The notes: generated by a model not told the origin, from the letters alone. Numbered from the stretch's first letter, positions 57,001-64,000 are shown. The stretch: DNA of 64,000 bases from Burkholderiales bacterium (GCA_017880775.1 JADGRQ010000007.1:104451-168450); one strand, 5' to 3'. Numbers and translations: made by a program.

Positions 57001-57206
57001 TCGCGTTCGTGGGGCTCCTGCCGATGGCCGTGTCCTCCGGCGTGGGCAGCGAGACGCAACGCCCGTTCGCGCTGGTCGTGGTGGGCGGGATGCTGACGAC
57101 ATTGCTGATCGCCCTCTGGGTACTGCCCGCGATATACAGCTACATCACCCCGCGGCGACTGGCGACACCGGAGGAAGAAGACGAACAGATCGGGGAACAG
57201 ACATGA
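54099..57206 (+). CDS. CzcA/CusA-family heavy-metal RND pump
   Basis: 1035 residues, 12 helices and two large periplasmic loops. Helix 4 reads GAIDFGILVDGAVVLVEN, the D-F-G-x2-V-D-G...E pattern of the divalent-cation HME-RND group (Zn, Co, Cd or Ni) and not the pattern of the Cu/Ag pump CusA. Pump landmarks near the N-terminus are RVTVPLERELNGTPGM and ESLFGLSLITLTFSDD. It should export metal ions from periplasm or cytoplasm through the adaptor and TolC-type channel. Its stop overlaps the channel start (ATGA). The exact metal is not read from sequence. Confidence 0.93.
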   Translation: MLRLFIETCVHRRVAVLFATLVLAAFGLHAYLDTPIEAYPDVTNTQVTVITQLPGNAPEEIERRVTVPLERELNGTPGMTLMRSESLFGLSLITLTFSDDTASFPARTMALQRVAAAELPPGVTPELAPEATPLGEVYQFRVLSDRHDLYQLRSEMQWNVVRVLRQAPGVADVVPFGGYLKEVHIEVDAARLFDLGLTLGDIEQAISKSNVNVGGGFLRHGDQELTVRGLGYLESPEDIKRVMLRSKDGTAVTVGDVSSAVQSYTPRRGTVGVGLEKEGIEGFVWMRRGLNPSRVLDGIHEKVRELSETILPKGMKIETFYDRTDLVGLTLSTVHKNLISGFLLVVGVVWLFLRSVVGSMAVAVVIPLSLLVAFLGLYAVGLPANLISMGAIDFGILVDGAVVLVENVIHALRHERPTDRRAVLRLVVRSAVDVGSPTLYAMLIIIAALVPVFTLQSVEGRIFRPLALTYSFALAGALLFALTLVPALCAVLFRPHHARLQEPVWIDRLRAAYRRSLGWMIAHRPMVIAAAFVLLALGALTITRLGTEFLPELDEGDIQLFVEMPPSIALEQGQEILLEVRRRILAFPEVAKTLSEQGRPEDGTDNEGVNMSETFIRLKPVREWPPGYDKKRLIREMRTSLLEIPGVRYNFSQPMKDNIEEAVSGVRGKVVLKIFGPDLARMRTTLEQARESLKSVPGIVDLDLYRDATTPQLQVRFDRQALARAGVAIEDAQRALETALAGRVATTMWEGERPVPVRLLLPLDVRDDADKIGAVTIVAESGARVPLRDLASIQISNGMASINREGNSRYLALKFNIEGRDMGSVVQEAIATVKHSVEPPEGHYFVWGGEFENQQRALARLKIVVPLAVLAVLGLLYAAMNSGRSALAVLLTIPFALSGGAFALLVAGIPLSVSAAIGFIALIGQVSLMGLLVLSAAEARRRSGEALTPALIDGASDRLRPVLMASMLAFVGLLPMAVSSGVGSETQRPFALVVVGGMLTTLLIALWVLPAIYSYITPRRLATPEEEDEQIGEQT

Positions 57207-58462
57207 CCTGCCGGCGGATGCTGCTTGCGCTGGCGATGCTGGCGGTATGCGGGCCGGCAGCGCTTGCGCAGCAGGCGGAGCAGGCGCTTCCCGAGCGCGT
57301 GACGCTGCCCGTCCTGCTGCGGCTCGTCGCGGAACGCAGCCCGCGGCTGGCCGCGGAACGCGTTGCCATCGACGCGGCGGAGGCCGACCGGGTCGTCGCC
57401 GGTGCGCTGCCCAATCCGACGCTTTCTTACGGCCGCTTCAGGCCATCGGGCGGCGCGCACACCGTGTTCGAAGGCAGCCGGCAACAGCAGGCGACTGTCG
57501 AATTCCCGCTGCTGATCGCCGGGCAGCGTGCCGCCCGCGTCGAGGCAGCCGAGCAGGGTGTGCTCGGTGCCCGGGCCCGCGTCGCGATGGCCGGCAATGA
57601 ACTGGCGCTGCGCGCCGCGGAGCTGTTCGCCGGACTCCAGGCGGCGCAGGAAAAAATCGTGGTGCTCGCAGAGGCGCTCAGCGAAATTGAACGCGTATCC
57701 TCGGTCATCTCCGGCCGGCTGGAAAGCGGCATGGCGAGCCGCTACGACCTCGCGCGCGTGGAGATCGAGGTGGCTGGCATGGCGGTGCGCGTGCAGGAAG
57801 CGCGGGCCGACGAGGCCGAGAAATCCAGCGGGCTGGCCGTACTGCTCGGCGCGCCGGGCTGGCGTCCGCGTGCGGAAGGTCTGCTCACCCCGTCCGGCCT
57901 GCCGTCGGACCTGTCGACGTGGCGGGAATCTCTGGCTGCAAGAAATCCGCAGATCGCCGCCGCTCGGCGCGAGGAAGATACCGCGCGGGCGGCGTTCGCG
58001 CGCACGGAGCACGAACGCTGGCCGGTGCCGGTGCTGAGCCTCGGCAGAACATGGACCAACGAACCATTCGGCGCGGCCAACTTCATCGGCTTGTCGACCG
58101 AGGTGTTTCTGTTTGATGATCGGCGCGGCCCGGTGGCCAAAGCGCAGGCCGAACTCAGGGCTGCCGAGCGACGGCGCGAGGCCATCGAAGCCGAGGTCGG
58201 CGTTGACATGCAGCGGCTGCTCGACGCGCTTTCCCAGCGCCGGACCGCTCTGGAGCGGTTCGAGCGAAAAGTCGACGTCCGCACGCCTGCGCTCAGGCAG
58301 ATGGCCGAAGACGCCTATCGGCTCGGACGCGGCACCGTGCTGGAACTGATCGACGCCACTCGGGCGCGCGTGGATGCCCGTGTGACAGGGATCGATCTGC
58401 GTGCGTTCACGGTCCAGCAGGAACTGCGGATCCTGGCATTGACGGGCGGGCTCGGCGAATAG
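57203..58462 (+). CDS. TolC-family outer-membrane efflux channel (CzcC-like)
   Basis: 419 residues with a signal peptide (MLAVCGPAALAQ). Two OEP repeats are rich in coiled coil: ERSPRLAAERVAIDAAEADR near the start and ELRAAERRREAIEAEVGVDM in the second. It is the exit duct of the CzcBAC-type pump. The ATG overlaps the pump stop. The broken response regulator follows 58 bp later. Confidence 0.9.
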   Translation: MTCRRMLLALAMLAVCGPAALAQQAEQALPERVTLPVLLRLVAERSPRLAAERVAIDAAEADRVVAGALPNPTLSYGRFRPSGGAHTVFEGSRQQQATVEFPLLIAGQRAARVEAAEQGVLGARARVAMAGNELALRAAELFAGLQAAQEKIVVLAEALSEIERVSSVISGRLESGMASRYDLARVEIEVAGMAVRVQEARADEAEKSSGLAVLLGAPGWRPRAEGLLTPSGLPSDLSTWRESLAARNPQIAAARREEDTARAAFARTEHERWPVPVLSLGRTWTNEPFGAANFIGLSTEVFLFDDRRGPVAKAQAELRAAERRREAIEAEVGVDMQRLLDALSQRRTALERFERKVDVRTPALRQMAEDAYRLGRGTVLELIDATRARVDARVTGIDLRAFTVQQELRILALTGGLGE

Positions 58463-58520
58463 GGCCCTGGAGCGATAACCCCACGGGCGCGATCGGCGAA
58501 CGAAACTCTGCGAGGGCGCA

Positions 58521-59224
58521 ATGCTGCAACACGGGATGGGAAGTTCGAGCGGCAAGCCGGCACGGCTGCTGGTGGTCGAGGACGATGAACGGGTCGGTTC
58601 CGGCCTGGTGGCCGGGCTCAGTCGGGAAGGGTTTTCGGTGCTGCGCGTGCCCAGCGGAGAGGAGGCCCTCGCCGCGTGCTCTTCAGGCGACTACGACTTG
58701 GTGCTGCTCGACATCGGCCTGCCCGGGATCGACGGCTTTGATGTGTTGCGCCGCCTGCGCGACGTGCGATGCCGGTGCTGATGCTCACCGCGCGCGACGC
58801 GATCGGTGACAGGGTGCGCGGCCTGGACCTGGACGCCGACGACTACATGACCAAGCCGTTCGCATTGCCCGAGCTGGCAGCGCGCGTGCGCGCACTCGTG
58901 CGCCGCGGCGCGATGGGCGCCGAGTTGCGCCTCGTGCACGGGCCGCTCACGCTCGATGTTGCCGGCCGGCGCGCCTACGTCCGCGGCGTCGTGCTCGACG
59001 TGGCAGGGCGCGAATGGGGGGTGTTGATGCTGCTGCTCGAGCGCGTCGAGAAGGTCGTCAGCAAGGACGCGTTCATCGACGCGCTGACACGCCTCGAGGA
59101 CGAGCTGACGCCGAACGCCATCGAGGTCTACATCTCGCGGCTGCGCTCCAAGCTGGATCCCGCGGGCATTCGCATCCGCACGGTGCGCGGTTTCGGCTAC
59201 ATGCTCGAAGAGTTCAAAGGCTAA
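58521..59224 (+). pseudogene. OmpR-family response regulator with a frameshift
   Basis: The receiver domain starts [17 protein letters not shown], with the phospho-acceptor in [16 protein letters not shown]. It is interrupted after LRRLRDVR; a one-base loss near 58770 leads to a stop at 58779-58781. The next frame resumes as [16 protein letters not shown] and runs through the DDYMTKPF lysine to a complete winged-helix end (NAIEVYISRLRSKLDP) at 59224. Restoring one base gives a normal ~230-residue regulator. No histidine kinase gene follows, only about 300 bp of debris. It would have controlled the metal efflux operon in front of it. Confidence 0.85.
59084..59212. repeat. Copy A of a 129-bp direct repeat (response regulator 3' end)
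   Basis: This stretch, from CTGACACGCCTCGA through the ATGCT-GA-GA end, recurs at 63114-63242 with about six differences, nearly all at third codon positions except one Asp/Asn change. It encodes the recognition helix and wing of an OmpR-type DNA-binding domain. Confidence 0.9.
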
Positions 59225-59524
59225 GGCCTCGCGCGCGCCCATCAGCCTGCGGGTCCTGTGTTCCATAAACAATTTGCTGCGCTGCATGCGCTCGCCGAGC
59301 GCGAAGTCCTCGTTTTTCACCGTGCGCACGACGAGGTCGCAGGTCTTCCTTCACCTCCTGTGCCCGATACCGCACAACGCAGCGCGAGATCAGCAGGATC
59401 GTATCCGCCATCGGTCGACAAGATTCTTCTTCGTGGCTGTCACTTCCGAAAGCTGCCGATATTAATTGCGTGCTCGAGAAACTTGTCACGCTCCGTGCGG
59501 TCTTTCACCCGGAAGGAGCAGCCG
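59225..59524. other. 300-bp gap without an intact gene; kinase start and oxygenase-like debris
   Basis: No intact gene is seen. In the + frame the first ten codons after the regulator stop (ASRAPISLRVL) resemble the start of a sensor kinase, but the similarity ends at once. On the minus strand, 59411 down to 59265, the translation VKEDLR then (after a one-base shift) LVVRTVKNEDFALGERMQRS recalls the C-terminal end of Rieske-type ring-hydroxylating oxygenase alpha subunits. Both matches are from memory of family patterns and weak. Confidence 0.35.
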
Positions 59525-59863
59525 ATGAAGATCAATCGCACTGCACGCAACATCCTCAGCATCACCGCAATCGCATGGTCGATCCCGTTCGCGCAGGCGG
59601 GAGAACTCTTGGGCCCCGAGACCGAGCGCGAGCGCGCAAGCATCGTGCGCGTCAGGCAGGACGCCGTCATCACCGCACGGGTGCTCGCCGCGCTGCTGGT
59701 CCAGCCGGAGGCGAAATCGCTCGACGTTTCCGTCGAGACCATTAATGCCGAAGTGAAGTTGACGGGTTTCGTCAAGGACGAGGCTCGGCGCAGAAAGCTG
59801 CTGAAGATCATCTCCGCGGTGACCGGCGTAGCAGCCGTCAGGGACAAGCTCGCGAAGCGCTGA
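59525..59863 (+). CDS. Secreted BON-domain protein
   Basis: 112 residues with a signal peptide (AIAWSIPFAQA). One BON-type domain follows: ITARVLAALLVQPEAKSLDV, then VSVETINAEVKLTGFV and GVAAVRDKLAKR. BON domains of this sort bind phospholipid or cell-envelope components and are often stress-related. AAGGAG lies 9 bases before ATG 59525. Confidence 0.82.
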   Translation: MKINRTARNILSITAIAWSIPFAQAGELLGPETERERASIVRVRQDAVITARVLAALLVQPEAKSLDVSVETINAEVKLTGFVKDEARRRKLLKIISAVTGVAAVRDKLAKR

Positions 59864-59965
59864 GCATCAGCTGGCCCCCGATTCCAGGGCCGCCCGCAAG
59901 CGCTGGTGAAAATGGATCAGCGCGGGTTCGGCGAGAAAGGTTGGCGCAAGGTTGCGGGAACAAAT

Positions 59966-59986
59966 CGTTACAGATAGCTGGTAACG
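59966..59986. promoter_or_regulatory. Inverted repeat CGTTAC-N9-GTAACG upstream of outer-membrane protein
   Basis: Six-base arms are separated by nine bases, centred about 79 bases upstream of the next start codon. The spacing fits a dimeric regulator site. It is a candidate operator only. Confidence 0.35.
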
Positions 59987-60054
59987 ACACACATTCTGTT
60001 TACATTTGACGCGCAAGCTGCGATCGCGTCTTAGCCATGACACAAGGAAAAAAC

Positions 60055-60705
60055 ATGAATCGCAGAAGGGTGATCGGAAGCGTGGCCACGTTGCTCGCGC
60101 TCGGCGTAGGAACCGCACAGGCCGCGCCGACGGGCCAAAACGGCTGGTATGCCGGCATAGATGTTTCCCACAGCCGCCTTGACATGGGCGGCAACAACAT
60201 CGATCAAGCGTTTGCCAACCAGGGCATCACGAGTGCCACATCACTCGGACGCACGGACACCGGATGGGGACTCGATATGGGCTATCGATTCGGACCGCAT
60301 TTCGCGCTCGAAGGCGGATACACCAATCTGGGCGAGTTCAACTACACCTCAGCCACGACCGCACCCGGCGTCGACAGCCTGCAAGGCACATTCAAGGCGC
60401 ATGCCTGGTGGTTGGCTCCGGTGGGTATCGTTCCGCTCACTGACCGCTGGGCGCTGTTCGGCAAGGCCGGATTGACGCGCGTCACCGCAGACCTGAGTGC
60501 AAGTTCAAGCACCGGTGCAACCGCGCCGAGCGGCATGTCCCACAGTAATGCCGGGTGGCTGCTCGGCGCCGGCACAAGCTATGACTTCACCCGCAACGTG
60601 TATGCCAAGCTCGAATGGGATCGCTTCGCACGGGTCGGCGATACCAATACCACGGCGCGTGGCAATGTCGACCAATTGGGCATCGGTATCGGGTGGCGAT
60701 TCTAG
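60055..60705 (+). CDS. Outer-membrane beta-barrel protein
   Basis: 216 residues. The signal peptide ends AQAAP. An eight-stranded OmpA/OmpW-type barrel is suggested by alternating strands: GWYAGIDVSHSRLD, GWGLDMGYRFGPHFALEGGY, WLAPVGIVPLTDRWALFGKA, and the terminal aromatic strand LGIGIGWRF ending in Phe. AAGGA before ATG 60055 is better placed than for ATG 60037. A strong terminator follows. Confidence 0.87.
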   Translation: MNRRRVIGSVATLLALGVGTAQAAPTGQNGWYAGIDVSHSRLDMGGNNIDQAFANQGITSATSLGRTDTGWGLDMGYRFGPHFALEGGYTNLGEFNYTSATTAPGVDSLQGTFKAHAWWLAPVGIVPLTDRWALFGKAGLTRVTADLSASSSTGATAPSGMSHSNAGWLLGAGTSYDFTRNVYAKLEWDRFARVGDTNTTARGNVDQLGIGIGWRF

Positions 60706-60731
60706 GATTTGTTTTCTACCGCTTTCTCCTG

Positions 60732-60788
60732 CTCAGGCCGGCGGATTGTCTCCCCCCTGCCTCCCCACCGCCGACCTGAGTTTTTTTT
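60732..60788 (+). terminator. Rho-independent terminator after the barrel protein gene
   Basis: CTCAGG-C-CGGCGG (60732-60744) pairs with CCGCCG-A-CCTGAG (60768-60780): a 13-position stem with one mismatch and a 23-base loop, followed directly by eight T residues. It is the clearest intrinsic terminator in the window. It lies 27 bases after the stop of the barrel gene. Confidence 0.85.
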
Positions 60789-60919
60789 CGAAGGTATTTG
60801 CACAGCGCGCACAACCGCGTGGCGGCAAGGTCATCGTGTGAAATTTTCCTGCCGGGCAACTGGATTCAGAAGTCGATCGCTTCGCGCGGTCGCAGGCTAG
60901 ACCGCATTCGGCACCACTG

Positions 60920-61249
60920 ATGACTGAAGGACCATCAATTGAGCAGCGGGAGCATGATCTCACGATGCATGTGTTTTCGATTTCCGCGGCAATGGTTGGG
61001 GTGTGCCTTACTGCAATCGGGATACTTCAGTTGGTTGCAGCCCAGGTCAAGGTCCAAACCCTAGGTGATGATTTTCTGGCAGCGGATGCTGTTCTTTTCG
61101 TCTGTTGTTGCTTTTTTTCGTTCTGGTCGTTTAAGACCGGGCATGCGAGGCTGCGTCAGAAATTGCGGTTGATCGTCGATGTACAGTTCCTGGTTGCGCT
61201 TGTTGTAATGGTCTGCGTCTGCGCCATCATTGCCTATGCGCTTGTCTAG
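60920..61249 (+). CDS. Small membrane protein of unknown function
   Basis: 109 residues with three hydrophobic helices (about 18-42, 55-72, 85-108), joined by short loops with TGHARLRQKLRLIVDVQ. The base composition is less GC-rich than its neighbours. The start at 60920 is not backed by a clear ribosome site; ATG 60965 is an option. I recognise no family. The following DUF2127 remnant overlaps its end. Confidence 0.55.
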   Translation: MTEGPSIEQREHDLTMHVFSISAAMVGVCLTAIGILQLVAAQVKVQTLGDDFLAADAVLFVCCCFFSFWSFKTGHARLRQKLRLIVDVQFLVALVVMVCVCAIIAYALV

Positions 61250-61487
61250 CGCGCTGCGTGCATTTGCACTGCTCGCGGCAGCCAAGGGCGCGTTAGTTTT
61301 ATTGGCTGGATTTGGTCTGCTTTCGCTCGTTCATCACGATAATGAGCGATTCACCTGGTCAAGCCTTGGCGCCTTAATCCTGAATTTAGCAGTCGTGGCC
61401 TTCATGCTCTACTGCGTGTTCCGTGTAAACTGTGAGAGATCAGTGTCCTTTCTTGGCCGAGGGCGAATACTACGGATGACCCCTTAG
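61236..61487 (+). pseudogene. DUF2127 membrane protein with an internal in-frame deletion
   Basis: The frame begins like DUF2127 proteins (ALRAFALLAAAKGALVLL, then AGFGLLSLVHHD). It continues straight into NERFTWSSLGALILNLAVVA, which is the last-helix region of the same family. A full member is about 160-170 residues, so roughly 85-100 middle residues with the H-x-HL.P and central helices are gone. The C-terminal tail after FRVNCERS is not DUF2127-like. It is probably non-functional. Confidence 0.7.
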
Positions 61488-61539
61488 TCCTGCCGAGATT
61501 CGCGCCCCGATTGGCGCGCCAAGCAAAGGAATGAAATCC

Positions 61540-62742
61540 ATGGACGAATTCGGAAAGGTTACGCTCGTGCTTATCGCACTGGCGAGCCGACGCCGTCTCC
61601 ACATCGCGCGGCAGTCGACGCTGCGAAGATGGACATTGCTGACGGCGCTCGCTCTGGCTCCGGCCACATCGGTGCTCGCTGCAGCGGAATGCAAGCAGTC
61701 GACCGCCGATCTTTATGAAAGCAAGTCACCAGCGGTGGTGCTCATTACCGCGCTCACCATCAACCCCTACCGCAGGGACGACCGCATTCAGCAGGCGACT
61801 GGGTCAGGGTTCATTATCGACGCCCAGGGTCTGGTGATGACGAACTCTCATGTAGTATTCGGCGCCCAGGTGCTCACCGTGACGCTCGATGACGGCAAAG
61901 TGCTGCCGGCCAAGCTGCTCGGCGCAGATCCAATTTTCGATCTCGCGATTCTCCAGATTCCCGAGCCGGACCGTGGAAAGCTGCCGGTGCTGGTGTTCGG
62001 TAACTCGGACGACGTGCGGCCGGGCGACGAGGTCGTCGCCATCGGCAATCCGATGGGCCTCGATCAGACCATCACCACCGGGATCGTCAGTGCCCTCAAT
62101 CGGATCCTGCCTGAGCGGCCACGGCTGCTCGCGTGGCCGATGATCCAGACGGATGCGGCGATCAATCCCGGCAACTCCGGCGGACCGCTCCTCAACCGCT
62201 GCGGCGACGTGATCGGCATCGCGAGTGAAATTCTCGGCAACGCGCAAAATATCGGTTTCGCGATACCGTCCAATCTTGCGCGCTCCGTGGTGGCCGAGCT
62301 CGTCGAGAAGGGCAGGTTGAGCCGACCGTGGCTCGGCGTTGACGGCAGCCTGATCGACGCCGGGGTGAGACAGATCTTCACCATACCGCTTGCTGATGGC
62401 TTTCTCGTCGAGGCGATCGAGCCGAACAGCCCGGCGGCTGTTGCCGGCATCATGGGGGGCCGGCTGCCGGTGAAGGTCGGAACCCGGTCGATGATTCTGG
62501 GTGGCGATGTCGTCGTCGAAATAAACGACATCGCGCTGACGAACGTCGAGAATCTGCAGCGCGCTCTCAACACGATTCGCATCGGCACGCGGGCCCGCGT
62601 GAAAGTGTTCCGGCAGGGCAAGACCTTTACGACCCAGTTCGAGATCACCGAACGCCCGCTGCAGCCGGGCGACGTGCCGGAATCGTCGCAGAGTTTCTCC
62701 GTTCTACAAGATCAGGGAAATGACATCGGCAAGATGAAGTAG
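61540..62742 (+). CDS. Trypsin-like serine protease, HtrA/DegP family
   Basis: About 400 residues. After a long basic N-region and signal peptide (ending near SVLAAAE) lies a chymotrypsin-fold domain with the complete triad H104 (TNSHVV), D134 (FDLAIL) and S213 (GNSGGPL). One PDZ domain follows, with GFLVEAIEPNSPAAVAGIMG and RALNTIRIGTRARVKVFRQG. It should act in the periplasm in protein quality control. AAAGGA gives better spacing to ATG 61540 than to ATG 61531. The leader before the signal core is unusually long (~45 residues). Confidence 0.9.
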   Translation: MDEFGKVTLVLIALASRRRLHIARQSTLRRWTLLTALALAPATSVLAAAECKQSTADLYESKSPAVVLITALTINPYRRDDRIQQATGSGFIIDAQGLVMTNSHVVFGAQVLTVTLDDGKVLPAKLLGADPIFDLAILQIPEPDRGKLPVLVFGNSDDVRPGDEVVAIGNPMGLDQTITTGIVSALNRILPERPRLLAWPMIQTDAAINPGNSGGPLLNRCGDVIGIASEILGNAQNIGFAIPSNLARSVVAELVEKGRLSRPWLGVDGSLIDAGVRQIFTIPLADGFLVEAIEPNSPAAVAGIMGGRLPVKVGTRSMILGGDVVVEINDIALTNVENLQRALNTIRIGTRARVKVFRQGKTFTTQFEITERPLQPGDVPESSQSFSVLQDQGNDIGKMK

Positions 62743-62792
62743 CGCAACAGTTTGCGTCGCGTTCACACTGACTCGAATCTAGCGACGATGCG

Positions 62793-63269
62793 ATGGCGCA
62801 ATTCGGCGGCGGATTTCCTGGCGGCGGAGGGATGCGCGGCGGGCGCGGAGGCGGCGGCGACCGGAGCGCCGCACGAGAACAGCAACGACCGGCCACGGCC
62901 GGGTCGCGCGTCGACATGCTGGAGCAGACCATCGAGGAGCTGCGCGTACTCCTCAAACTCCTCTCTGCACAAATGCCCGCTTGGGAGTCATACACCGGCA
63001 AGGTGCGGGCACTCGCGGGCGACATCGGGAGATGGCGCTCCCAGATGCCGGCGGGACCTGAGACAAGTGTGCTCCAGCGGATCGATCGCTCGGTTGATGC
63101 GGCCCGCAACCGCCTGACACGCCTCGAGAACGAGCTGACGCCGAACGCCATCGAGGTCTACATCTCGCGGCTGCGCTCCAAGCTGGACCCCGCGGGCATC
63201 CGCATCCGCACGGTGCGCGGTTTCGGCTACATGCTGGAGGAATACCGGTACCCGGACGGGTCGCCGTGA
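62793..63269 (+). CDS. Chimeric protein: Gly-rich/coiled-coil protein fused to a response-regulator DNA-binding end
   Basis: 158 residues. Residues 1-108 are an unrelated low-complexity plus helical protein (GGGFPGGGGMRGGRGGGG, then helices including QTIEELRVLLKLLSAQM). From RLTRLENELTPNAIE onward the chain is the recognition-helix/wing end of an OmpR-type regulator, identical in most residues to the end of the broken regulator 4 kb upstream. There is no receiver domain, and the N-terminus has no signal peptide, so the first part may itself be truncated. I would treat it as a recombination product; expression is unproven. Confidence 0.65.
   Translation: MAQFGGGFPGGGGMRGGRGGGGDRSAAREQQRPATAGSRVDMLEQTIEELRVLLKLLSAQMPAWESYTGKVRALAGDIGRWRSQMPAGPETSVLQRIDRSVDAARNRLTRLENELTPNAIEVYISRLRSKLDPAGIRIRTVRGFGYMLEEYRYPDGSP
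63114..63242. repeat. Copy B of the 129-bp direct repeat (response regulator 3' end)
   Basis: This copy matches 59084-59212 in the same orientation. It is fused in frame to the Gly-rich protein. The substitutions are mostly synonymous, as expected if both copies descend from once-functional regulator genes. Confidence 0.9.
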
Positions 63270-63275
63270 AACGGT

Positions 63276-63731
63276 TCATGGGCCGATCGCCGAATCGCTG
63301 AAAGAGACTCCATACGTGAGAAGCACCCAACGCAATTTCGACACGGCATGAAAAGGCCGGGTATTGGCTGCGGGGTCGGTCACCGGACGGCCATGGGACA
63401 TTTCGAGCGTAATCGTCCTGGGGGAATCGGCGTTCGCTTTGCATTTCCAGTTTCTTCCATCTTGGATCACACACTGGTCGAACCTGCCGGCAGGCTGTGT
63501 CCTGTCGCCGGCGACCCAGAAAAATACTTCATTGTGAGCCTTCAACGCACGGAACCTGTAACGCTCCCCCGCGACGAGCTTTCCGGAACAGCGATTGCCG
63601 ATCCAGGCGCCCTGTTGACAGCCTGCGGTATAAACGGTGCGCTCTCCCTGCGGAGTGATGAAATCGTTGGACCAAACCGCGATACCGAGAGCTGCCACAA
63701 CCGCCGACACGATCAACCAGAACCGGATCAC
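63276..63731 (-). CDS. Hypothetical protein with N-terminal signal anchor
   Basis: 151 residues. A hydrophobic helix (FWLIVSAVVAALGIAVW) is followed by a periplasmic domain with four cysteines (AGCQQGAWIGNRCSGKL and DQCVIQDGRNWKC) that could form two disulfides. I do not recognise a family. It ends 6 bp from the convergent chimeric gene. Confidence 0.6.
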   Translation of the reverse strand: MIRFWLIVSAVVAALGIAVWSNDFITPQGERTVYTAGCQQGAWIGNRCSGKLVAGERYRFRALKAHNEVFFWVAGDRTQPAGRFDQCVIQDGRNWKCKANADSPRTITLEMSHGRPVTDPAANTRPFHAVSKLRWVLLTYGVSFSDSAIGP

Positions 63732-63783
63732 GACCAGATCTCACGCGAGTCAATGGATTCAGCTCGGAGCATCGGCCGCATCG

Positions 63784-64000
63784 CTATGATCCGCGCCCGG
63801 CGTCGGTGAGGACACGCAGGATCACCGGCCGGCCGTCGAACCAGCGGAACGCGCGCTCGCGTGCCGGCAGCGACCTCAGGGAGTCCCACGAGCGCCCAGG
63901 GTACGCCGCGCGGAAGCGGCGGTTTCCGTACAGGACAACGCCGCGCGCGGCATCCGCAACGAACGCCGCGGCATCGACTTCCTCCAGCACCGCAGCAAAG
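63784..64000 (-). CDS. PAS-domain protein, C-terminal part, cut by window edge
   Basis: About 71 residues to the edge. The segment VDAAAFVADAARGVVLYGNR then RFRAAYPG is the typical start of a PAS domain, and FRWFDGRPVILRVLTDA is the PAS closing strands. The stop follows almost directly, so PAS is at the C-terminus of the chain or the gene is truncated. The 5' part lies outside the window. It precedes the hypothetical gene on the same strand. Confidence 0.6.
   Translation of the reverse strand, partial: FAAVLEEVDAAAFVADAARGVVLYGNRRFRAAYPGRSWDSLRSLPARERAFRWFDGRPVILRVLTDAGRGS

Noticed and set aside
59274..59465. 63-codon plus-strand ORF after the broken regulator
   Set aside because: Low-complexity translation of the debris region, no ribosome site and no recognisable domain.

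Overview
The window is a GC-rich, densely packed chromosomal segment, most consistent with a betaproteobacterium. The clues are the divergent pair of an AI-2E/PerM-family transporter and purM, the metG / apbC / dcd-remnant neighbourhood, a Kdo hydroxylase, and a DarP-PmbA pair. I saw no rRNA, tRNA, CRISPR array, transposase or prophage gene. Both edges cut genes: an AI-2E transporter on the left and a PAS-domain protein on the right.

Layout. 1-6.8 kb: PerM-like transporter, purM, dnaE, acylphosphatase, a pilin-like protein and a DsrE-like lipoprotein. 6.8-14.0 kb: a six-gene complex-I/hydrogenase-4-like operon (hyfBCEFGI order, minus strand) directly downstream of metG. Its large subunit has lost all four Ni-binding cysteines, so it reads as an energy-converting hydrogenase-related (Ehr-type) complex and not a hydrogenase. 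16.2-18.4 kb: apbC, a short dcd remnant and a Kdo 3-hydroxylase. 18.5-31.6 kb: an aryl-polyene/xanthomonadin-like pigment cluster. It holds an acyl carrier protein, a COG4648 membrane protein, an AMP-ligase/dehydratase fusion, an LpxL-type acyltransferase, a LolA-like carrier, an MMPL exporter, a ketosynthase, a chain-length-factor-like protein, a dehydratase and a ketoreductase. A flavin halogenase-like enzyme, a NodB-fold protein and a GT2 glycosyltransferase follow. Most starts overlap the preceding stop, which suggests translational coupling.

31.6-40 kb is housekeeping: folA, an HNH protein, thyA, a PilZ-type protein, mog, darP, pmbA, an exported methyltransferase and a lipoprotein hydrolase. 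39.5-52.7 kb is a molybdenum-hydroxylase locus. coxS-coxL-coxM (form II, AYRGAGR loop) is followed by a GlcD/GlcF-like flavin and Fe-S pair, a geranylgeranyl-reductase-like flavoprotein and two DMT transporters. A second block carries coxD-coxE-coxG, with an SDR and an ABM monooxygenase facing it. Together they look like an oxidative module for an unknown substrate. 53-58.5 kb is a CzcBAC-type heavy-metal RND efflux operon.

58.5-64 kb is visibly degraded and mosaic. It contains a frameshifted response regulator without its kinase and a 129-bp copy of that regulator's 3' end fused to an unrelated glycine-rich protein. It also contains a DUF2127 protein with its middle deleted. Intact genes remain among these: a BON protein, an outer-membrane barrel and an HtrA protease. 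Similar internal-deletion remnants occur elsewhere (dcd at 17.3 kb, a FrnE-type DsbA at 39.1 kb), so small deletions appear to be a general feature of this genome segment.
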